From Pseudomonadota bacterium (lineage in GTDB: Bacteria > Pseudomonadota > Gammaproteobacteria > Burkholderiales > Ferrovaceae), in NCBI GenBank assembly GCA_021811005.1, contig JAJZPY010000066.1:1-11889 (forward strand): 11,889 bases of DNA, given 5' to 3'. Of this stretch, positions 6,555 through 11,889 are shown in pieces; positions within the stretch are counted from its first letter, which is position 1; each line of letters opens with the position of its first letter. A program made the position numbers and the translations under genes. Under the pieces are notes generated by a model. That model was not told the DNA's origin. It saw only the letters and a list, made by a program, of their open reading frames with translations, and ran no database searches.

Positions 6555-6584
6555 ATGGCATTCCGGAAAATTGAGGCGCCTCAA
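6543..6584 (-). promoter_or_regulatory. Hemerythrin-operon promoter sharing the palindromic FNR/Dnr-like box
   Basis: The box TTGAGGCGCCTCAA (6571-6584) is a perfect palindrome of FNR type (TTGA-N6-TCAA) with G/C instead of T/A at the fifth position of each half. On the minus strand CAGAAT (4 of 6 to TATAAT) occupies 6548-6543, 22 bp from the box. This puts the box centre at -41.5 for a start at about 6536, 27 nt before the start codon. Confidence 0.55.
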
Positions 6585-6612
6585 GAAAATCACGGTTTGA
6601 TACAGGTAGATT
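6571..6612 (+). promoter_or_regulatory. narK1 promoter, class II FNR/Dnr-like architecture
   Basis: The same box (6571-6584) lies 22 bp upstream of a -10-like TAGATT (6607-6612). A start at 6619 would place the box centre at exactly -41.5, the classical position for FNR-family activation with RNA polymerase contact. There is no -35 hexamer. A lone TTGAT half-site at 6597-6601 lies in the spacer. The promoter probably drives narK1, narK2 and narG onward. Confidence 0.65.
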
Positions 6613-6623
6613 TTTCCATGGAA

Positions 6624-6643
6624 GGTCACTGGAGACAGTGATC
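6624..6643 (+). other. narK1 leader hairpin with GNRA tetraloop
   Basis: GGTCACTG (6624-6631) pairs with CAGTGATC (6636-6643), with one G-U pair, around the loop GAGA, a GNRA tetraloop. For a start near 6619 the hairpin occupies about +6 to +25 of the leader, ahead of the ribosome site at 6661-6666. It may stabilise the mRNA or bind a protein. Confidence 0.45.
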
Positions 6644-6675
6644 GGTGTAAACCAGCCTTGGGAGGAACCTTCATC

Positions 6676-7944
6676 GTGATATCCGGAAAGTCGGGATCCC
6701 TGCTTGTTGCCAGCACGGTGGCCTTCACGGTGTGCTTTGCCGTGTGGATGATGTTTGCCGTGATCGGCATTCCGATCAAGGCCTCCCTGCAGCTCAATGA
6801 AACGCAATTCGGCCTGCTGGTGGCGACACCGGTTCTTACCGGTTCCCTGATCCGTCTGCCACTGGGCATGTGGACCGACCGCTTCGGCGGCCGCATCGTG
6901 TTTTTTCTGCTGATGCTGTCCACCGTGGTTCCCATTTACCTCATCAGCCGGGCCACCGGGTTCTGGCAATTCCTCGTGCTCGGACTGTTCGTGGGCTTGG
7001 CCGGAGGCTCCTTTTCCGTGGGCATCGCGTACGTGGCACGCTGGTTTGACCGGGAGCACCAGGGTTTTGCCATGGGCATTTTCGGAGCTGGAAACTCCGG
7101 GGCTGCCGTCACCAAGTTCGTCGCCCCGGCACTGGTGGCGGTCTACGGCTGGACCATGGTTCCCAAGGTCTATGCCGTCGCCATGCTGGTGACGGCCGCG
7201 CTGTTCTGGTTGTTCAGCCACACCAATCCATCGCATCGCGTCTCGTTCGAAGTGTCGGTGACAGACCAGCTGCGTGCGCTGAAAGACCCCAAGGTCTGGC
7301 GGCTTTGCCAGTACTACTCGATTGTTTTCGGAGGGTACGTGGCGCTGTCGCTGTGGATGACCAAATACTACGTGTCCGAATACGGTTTCGACCTCAGGAT
7401 GGCCGCGTTGCTGGCAGCCTGCTTTTCCTTGCCTGGCGGCGTGTTGCGTGCCGTGGGCGGATGGTTTTCAGACCGCTTTGGCGCGCACAAGGTCACCTGG
7501 TGGGTCCTGTGGATTTCCTGGATCTGCCTGTTCCTGCTGTCCTATCCGCAAACCGACATGACCATCAAAACAGTGAACGGGGCGTTCACCCTGCATGTGG
7601 GGCTTGGCCCCTGGGCGTTCACGGCGTTGCTGTTTGCAATGGGTGTGGCGTTCGCATTCGGGAAGGCATCCGTCTTCAAATACATATCGGAAGACTACCC
7701 TTCCAACATCGGCGTGATTTCGGGAATTGTGGGCCTGGTCGGCGGCTTGGGAGGGTTCATCCTGCCGATCCTGTTTGGCGCCCTGGTGGATGTCACCGGC
7801 ATCCGCTCTTCCGCGTTCATGCTGCTCTATGGCGTGGTGTCCGTTTCCCTGGTCTGGATGTACTGGTCGGAAATCCGCACGTCCGAATTCATTGAAAGCA
7901 GTCATCCCGGGCGGGGGCTGCATGTTCCGGGATACAGGGGGTGA
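6676..7944 (+). CDS. narK1: NarK1-type nitrate transporter (major facilitator superfamily)
   Basis: A 12-TM MFS protein of the nitrate/nitrite porter family, 422 residues with the chosen start. Arginines in the expected substrate-binding helices are R60 (GSLIRLPLG, helix 2) and R258 (GGVLRAVGGW, helix 8). The helix 2-3 loop has the MFS signature GMWTDRFGGR and its second-half counterpart is GGWFSDRFGA. Glycine-rich helices AGGSFSVGIAYVARWF and GAGNSGAAVTKFVAP fit the nitrate signature regions. The first of two tandem transporters is usually the NarK1 type (proton-coupled nitrate import). GTG 6676 is preferred because GGAGGA at 6661-6666 lies 9 bp upstream; an in-frame TTG at 6658 would precede its own ribosome site. 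Followed almost directly by narK2. Confidence 0.92.
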   Translation: MISGKSGSLLVASTVAFTVCFAVWMMFAVIGIPIKASLQLNETQFGLLVATPVLTGSLIRLPLGMWTDRFGGRIVFFLLMLSTVVPIYLISRATGFWQFLVLGLFVGLAGGSFSVGIAYVARWFDREHQGFAMGIFGAGNSGAAVTKFVAPALVAVYGWTMVPKVYAVAMLVTAALFWLFSHTNPSHRVSFEVSVTDQLRALKDPKVWRLCQYYSIVFGGYVALSLWMTKYYVSEYGFDLRMAALLAACFSLPGGVLRAVGGWFSDRFGAHKVTWWVLWISWICLFLLSYPQTDMTIKTVNGAFTLHVGLGPWAFTALLFAMGVAFAFGKASVFKYISEDYPSNIGVISGIVGLVGGLGGFILPILFGALVDVTGIRSSAFMLLYGVVSVSLVWMYWSEIRTSEFIESSHPGRGLHVPGYRG

Positions 7945-7946
7945 TC

Positions 7947-9332
7947 ATGGCGTCGCGCATGCTGAAAGTCTGGCTACCCGAAGACAAGGCGTTCTGGCAG
8001 GAGCAGGGCAAAGCCATCGCCACCCTGAACCTGTGGATTTCAATTCCTGCGCTGTTTCTGGCGTTTGCCGTGTGGCAACTGTGGAGCGTGGTGGCGGTGA
8101 GCCTGCCCAGCCTGGGGTTCAAGTTCACCACCAACCAGCTGTTCTGGCTGGCGGCGGCTCCAGCCCTGTCGGGCGCCACGCTGCGAATTTTCTATTCCTT
8201 CATGGTGCCCATTTTTGGAGGACGCCTGTGGACCACGTTGAGCACGGCGTCGCTGCTGGTGCCAGCGCTGGGGATCGGTTTCGCGGTCCAGGATCAGGGG
8301 ACGCCGTATTCCACCTTCCTGCTGCTGGCCTTGCTGTGTGGACTGGGGGGCGGCAACTTTTCTTCCAGCATGTCCAATATCAGCTTTTTCTTCCCGAAGG
8401 AGCGCAAGGGCTCGGCGCTGGGGCTGAATGCAGGGTTGGGCAACCTGGGGGTGTCCTCGGTGCAGTTCCTCACGCCGCTTGTGGTGACCATGGGCATTTT
8501 CGGCATCCTGGGTGGCGATCCCCAGACCATCGTGAACAAGGCCGGACAAAGCGTGCAGGTCTGGAGCCAGAATGCCGCCTTCATCTGGGTGCCGTTCATC
8601 GCGCTGGCGACTTTTGCAGCCTGGATGGGCATGAATGACATCGCCTCGGCCAAAGCCTCCTTTTCGGAACAGTCCGTGATTTTCAGGCGCAAGCACAACT
8701 GGCTGATGTGCTGGCTCTATCTGGGCACTTTCGGTTCCTTCATCGGATATGCCGCCGGGTTTCCGCTGTTGATCAAGGCCGAATTTCCCCAGGTGAACGC
8801 CCTGCAATATGCCTGGCTGGGTCCCCTGGTGGGTGCCCTGGCCCGGCCCTTTGGGGGCTGGCTTGCCGACAAGGTGGGCGGCGCTGTCGTGACGTTCTGG
8901 AATTTCATCGTGATGGCGGCGGCCGTGGGAGGGGTTCTGGCCTTTCTGCCCCACGGGGGCACCGGGAATTTCGCCGGTTTCCTGTCCATGTTCCTGGTGC
9001 TGTTCGTGACCACCGGCATCGGAAACGGCTCCACGTTCCGCATGATCCCCGTCATTTTCACCACGGAGCGGCTGCGCGAGGTGGCCGGGAAGGGAGCCGA
9101 AGCCGAAGCGCAGGCAGTGCGCGACGGCACCAAGGAAGCGGCTGCGGTGTTGGGGTTTTCAGCGGCGGTGGGCGCTTACGGAGGGTTCTTCATTCCCAAG
9201 AGCTACGGCACTTCGATCGCCCTCACGGGTTCGGCCGAAGGCGCGCTGTATCTGTTCATTGCATTTTACGTGACATGCATTCTGGTGACCTGGTGGTTTT
9301 ATGCCCGCAAGAATGCATCCATGCCGTGCTGA
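7947..9332 (+). CDS. narK2: NarK2-type nitrate/nitrite antiporter (major facilitator superfamily)
   Basis: A 461-residue 12-TM nitrate/nitrite porter thought to exchange cytoplasmic nitrite for external nitrate. R80 (ATLRIFYSF) and R300 (ALARPFGGW) correspond to the substrate-binding Arg89 and Arg305 of E. coli NarK. Nitrate-signature helices are clear: GLGGGNFSSSMSNISFFFP with GLNAGLGNLGVS in the first half, and GIGNGSTFRMIPVIF with SAAVGAYGGFFIPKSYG in the second. The insertion between helices 5 and 6 (about 190-210) is typical of this subtype. ATG 7947 starts 2 bp after the narK1 stop; a GTG at 7941 would overlap it by 4 bp. Some relatives fuse NarK1 and NarK2 into one protein; here they stay separate. 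Ends 41 bp before narG, in the same operon. Confidence 0.95.
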   Translation: MASRMLKVWLPEDKAFWQEQGKAIATLNLWISIPALFLAFAVWQLWSVVAVSLPSLGFKFTTNQLFWLAAAPALSGATLRIFYSFMVPIFGGRLWTTLSTASLLVPALGIGFAVQDQGTPYSTFLLLALLCGLGGGNFSSSMSNISFFFPKERKGSALGLNAGLGNLGVSSVQFLTPLVVTMGIFGILGGDPQTIVNKAGQSVQVWSQNAAFIWVPFIALATFAAWMGMNDIASAKASFSEQSVIFRRKHNWLMCWLYLGTFGSFIGYAAGFPLLIKAEFPQVNALQYAWLGPLVGALARPFGGWLADKVGGAVVTFWNFIVMAAAVGGVLAFLPHGGTGNFAGFLSMFLVLFVTTGIGNGSTFRMIPVIFTTERLREVAGKGAEAEAQAVRDGTKEAAAVLGFSAAVGAYGGFFIPKSYGTSIALTGSAEGALYLFIAFYVTCILVTWWFYARKNASMPC

Positions 9333-9373
9333 TCCATGGTGGTTTGCCGGCTTCATGACCTGAGGGGTTCAAG

Positions 9374-11889
9374 ATGAGTCACTTTCTCGATCGGCTGACG
9401 TTCTTCAAGCAACAGGATGAGACTTTTTCGGAAGGGCACGGCCTGACCACCCACGAGGACCGGACCTGGGAAGAGGCTTACCGCCGGCGCTGGCAGCACG
9501 ACAAGATCGTTCGCTCCACGCATGGCGTGAACTGCACCGGATCCTGCAGCTGGAAAATCCATGTCAAGGGCGGCATCGTCACCTGGGAGACCCAGCAGAC
9601 CGACTATCCCCGCACCCGGCCGGACATGCCCAACCACGAGCCGCGCGGCTGCGCGCGCGGCGCGAGCTATTCCTGGTACCTGTACAGCGGCAACCGGATC
9701 AAGTATCCGATGATTCGGGGACGGCTGGCGGAGCTCTGGCGCGAGGCGAGAAAAACGCGGGGGCCGGTGGAAGCCTGGGCCTCCATCGTGGAGAACGGAC
9801 AGCAGGCGGCTGACTACAAGAGCGTGCGCGGCAAAGGCGGTTTCGTGCGCGCGAACTGGGAAGAGGCCAACGAAATCGTCGCAGCCGCCAACATCTACAC
9901 CATCAAGAAATACGGGCCCGACCGGGTCATGGGGTTTTCCCCCATCCCGGCCATGTCTATGGTTTCCTATGCGGCCGGCAGCCGCTATCTGTCGCTGATT
10001 GGTGGCGTGTGCATGAGCTTCTACGACTGGTACTGCGACCTGCCGCCGGCGTCACCCATGACGTGGGGCGAGCAGACGGACGTGCCGGAATCCGCCGACT
10101 GGTACAACGCCACCTACCTCATCGCCTGGGGTTCGAACGTGCCCCAAACCCGGACCCCGGATGCGCATTTCTTCACCGAAGTCCGCTACAAAGGCGCGAA
10201 AACGGTGGCTGTCACGCCGGATTATTCGGAAGTGGCCAAGCTGTGCGATCTCTGGCTCCATCCCAAGCAGGGAACCGATGCAGCGCTGGCCATGGCCATG
10301 GGCCATGTGATTCTCAAGGAATTTCACGTGGACCGGCAAAGCGCTTATTTCTCGGAGTACTGCCGCCAGTACACCGACCTGCCGTTTCTGGTCCGGCTCA
10401 AGTCCGAAGGCGGGAGGTACGTGCCGGACCGTTTCGTGCGGAGCTCCGAATTTCCAGGGCAACTGGGGGAGGCCAACAATCCGGAATGGAAGCCGGTTGT
10501 TTTCGACGAACCCAGCGGTACGGCGGTGGCTCCGCAAGGCACCATCGGCTTTCGCTGGGGCCAGAAAGGGCAGTGGAACCTGGAAGAAAAGGACGGGCAG
10601 GGGCGCGCCATCCGTCCGCTGCTGTCGCTGCTGGCATCGCGCGACGATGCCTTGCCGGTGGCGTTTCCCTATTTTGGCGGTCAGGCATCGGAACACTTTA
10701 CCGCAACGGACCACCAGGACATTCTGGTGCGGCAGGTGCCGGCAAAAAAGCTCAGGCTGGCCGAAGGCGAGGTCTGGGTGGCTTCGGTGTTCGACCTGAT
10801 GGCAGCCAATTACGGCATCGACCGGGGACTTGGCGGAGAGCACGTGGCGCGTTCCTACGACGATGACGTGCCCTATACCCCTGCCTGGCAGGAACGCATC
10901 ACCGGCGTCCGGCGCGAGGACGTCATCGCCGTGGCGCGGCAGTTTGCCGACAATGCGGAAAAAACGCAGGGCAAGTCGATGGTGATCATCGGTGCCGGCA
11001 TGAATCACTGGTACCACATGGACATGAGCTACCGCGCCATCATCAACATGCTGGCCCTGTGCGGTTGCGTGGGCCAGTCGGGCGGCGGATGGGCCCATTA
11101 CGTAGGGCAGGAAAAACTGCGTCCTCAGACCGGGTGGACGGCGCTGGCCTTTGCGCTGGATTGGCATCGTCCTCCGCGGCAGATGAACAGCACCTCCTTC
11201 TTCTATTGCCACACGGGCCAATGGCGCCATGAGAAAGTCAGCGTCAGTGAACTGCTCTCGCCCCTGGCCGACCGAAAAGACTACGAAGGCAGCTTGATCG
11301 ATTTCAACGTCCGTGCCGAGCGCATGGGGTGGCTTCCATCGGCCCCGCAACTCAACACGAACCCGTTGTTTCTTGCAAAGCGGGCGCGGGAGGCCGGCCT
11401 GGACCCCAAGGATTACGTGGTGTCTGAACTCAAGCAGGGCTCGTTGCGGTTTGCCAGCGAGGATCCCGACCATCCTGACAATTTCCCGAGAAACCTTTTT
11501 GTGTGGCGGTCCAACCTGCTGGGCTCAAGCGGCAAAGGGCACGAATATTTCCTCAAGTACCTGCTGGGAACCGACCATGGATTGCAAGGTAAGGACCTGG
11601 GCGAAACTGGTGGTGAGAAGCCGCAGGAAGTGGAATGGCGGGAGCCGGCACCACAAGGCAAGCTCGACCTCCTGGTCACGCTGGATTTCCGCATGTCCAC
11701 CACCTGCCTGTACTCGGACGTGGTGTTGCCCACGGCCAGCTGGTACGAGAAAAACGACCTCAATACCTCCGACATGCACCCCTTCATCCATCCCTTGTCA
11801 GCCGCTGTCGATCCCGTCTGGCAATCAAAAAGCGATTGGGAAATATACAAGGGGATTGCCAGGACTTTCTCCACGATGGCTGAAGGCCA
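9374..11889 (+). CDS. narG: Respiratory nitrate reductase alpha subunit (partial, C-terminus off window)
   Basis: Catalytic molybdenum subunit of the membrane-bound cytosolic-facing nitrate reductase, reducing nitrate to nitrite with electrons from quinol via NarI and NarH. The first 838 codons of a protein usually about 1,240 residues are present. The FS0 [4Fe-4S] ligands are the NarG set: H50, C54 and C58 in THGVNCTGSC, and C93 in EPRGCARG. FYDWYCDLPPASP carries the Asp (about D222) that ligates Mo in NarG. Further conserved stretches are WGEQTDVPESADWY, VIIGAGMNHWYHMDMSYR, CGCVGQSGGGWAHYVGQEK and TTCLYSDVVLPTASWYEKNDLNTSDMH (cofactor-binding region). The N-terminus lacks a twin-Arg signal, fitting a cytoplasm-facing enzyme. 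ATG 9374 has an AGGGG ribosome site. The reading frame is intact to the right edge; narHJI are expected beyond. Confidence 0.98.
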   Translation, partial: MSHFLDRLTFFKQQDETFSEGHGLTTHEDRTWEEAYRRRWQHDKIVRSTHGVNCTGSCSWKIHVKGGIVTWETQQTDYPRTRPDMPNHEPRGCARGASYSWYLYSGNRIKYPMIRGRLAELWREARKTRGPVEAWASIVENGQQAADYKSVRGKGGFVRANWEEANEIVAAANIYTIKKYGPDRVMGFSPIPAMSMVSYAAGSRYLSLIGGVCMSFYDWYCDLPPASPMTWGEQTDVPESADWYNATYLIAWGSNVPQTRTPDAHFFTEVRYKGAKTVAVTPDYSEVAKLCDLWLHPKQGTDAALAMAMGHVILKEFHVDRQSAYFSEYCRQYTDLPFLVRLKSEGGRYVPDRFVRSSEFPGQLGEANNPEWKPVVFDEPSGTAVAPQGTIGFRWGQKGQWNLEEKDGQGRAIRPLLSLLASRDDALPVAFPYFGGQASEHFTATDHQDILVRQVPAKKLRLAEGEVWVASVFDLMAANYGIDRGLGGEHVARSYDDDVPYTPAWQERITGVRREDVIAVARQFADNAEKTQGKSMVIIGAGMNHWYHMDMSYRAIINMLALCGCVGQSGGGWAHYVGQEKLRPQTGWTALAFALDWHRPPRQMNSTSFFYCHTGQWRHEKVSVSELLSPLADRKDYEGSLIDFNVRAERMGWLPSAPQLNTNPLFLAKRAREAGLDPKDYVVSELKQGSLRFASEDPDHPDNFPRNLFVWRSNLLGSSGKGHEYFLKYLLGTDHGLQGKDLGETGGEKPQEVEWREPAPQGKLDLLVTLDFRMSTTCLYSDVVLPTASWYEKNDLNTSDMHPFIHPLSAAVDPVWQSKSDWEIYKGIARTFSTMAEG

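Noticed and set aside
6597..6610. Second FNR box overlapping the narK1 -10 (TTGAT at 6597)
   Set aside because: Only the left half matches; the right half (GTAGA) has 2 of 5 bases and would overlap the -10 element.
6510..6935. Upstream extension of the hemerythrin reading frame to a 290-residue protein
   Set aside because: It would cross the divergent promoter and run antisense into narK1; the added residues look like antisense translation, and GGAGGA marks ATG 6509 as the start.
10052..11473. Long open frame opposite narG (and similar long frames opposite narK1, narK2 and the membrane protein gene)
   Set aside because: Such frames are common opposite GC-rich genes; they show no recognisable domain and the opposite strand encodes clear conserved proteins.

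Overview
The window comes from a GC-rich proteobacterium (class not determinable here) able to respire nitrate and probably to denitrify. It carries a cytochrome bc1 operon, two adjacent NarK-type transporters leading into a membrane nitrate reductase (narG), and a Crp/Fnr-type regulator that keeps FNR DNA-reading residues but has no iron-sulfur cysteines, as in Dnr/NnrR-type NO or nitrogen-oxide regulators.

Layout. Positions 1-1081 (minus strand): Rieske protein and the start of cytochrome b (petAB, continuing off the left edge), preceded by a promoter region with an exact TTGAT-N4-ATCAA box. Positions 1246-1396: a rho-independent terminator and a 20-codon remnant of a catalase-peroxidase (katG) gene. 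Positions 1419-3602 (minus): ahpC-ahpF, an alkyl hydroperoxide reductase pair behind a sigma70-like promoter with a good OxyR-type site, and with a strong hairpin between the two genes. Positions 3805-6509 (minus): a compact four-gene unit reading hemerythrin-like protein, DUF2249 protein, about 11-TM haem-copper-oxidase/NnrS-like membrane protein, Dnr-like regulator. Positions 6676-11889 (plus): narK1, narK2 and the first two thirds of narG, probably the start of narK1K2GHJI.

Logic. The 166-bp gap between the hemerythrin operon and narK1 holds one perfectly palindromic FNR-like box. Its centre lies exactly the same distance from a -10-like hexamer on each side, in the class II activator geometry (-41.5). 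The pet operon carries a second, consensus box about one base pair off that geometry. The simplest reading, which is inference, is that the Dnr-like regulator (or FNR/ANR elsewhere in the genome) switches on nitrate uptake and reduction, the bc1 complex that feeds denitrification enzymes, and the hemerythrin/DUF2249/membrane-protein module, while also controlling its own gene. The ahp genes between them look like a separate OxyR-type peroxide unit.

The least described part is the hemerythrin-DUF2249-membrane protein-regulator operon, a candidate system for sensing or handling NO, nitrite or oxygen.
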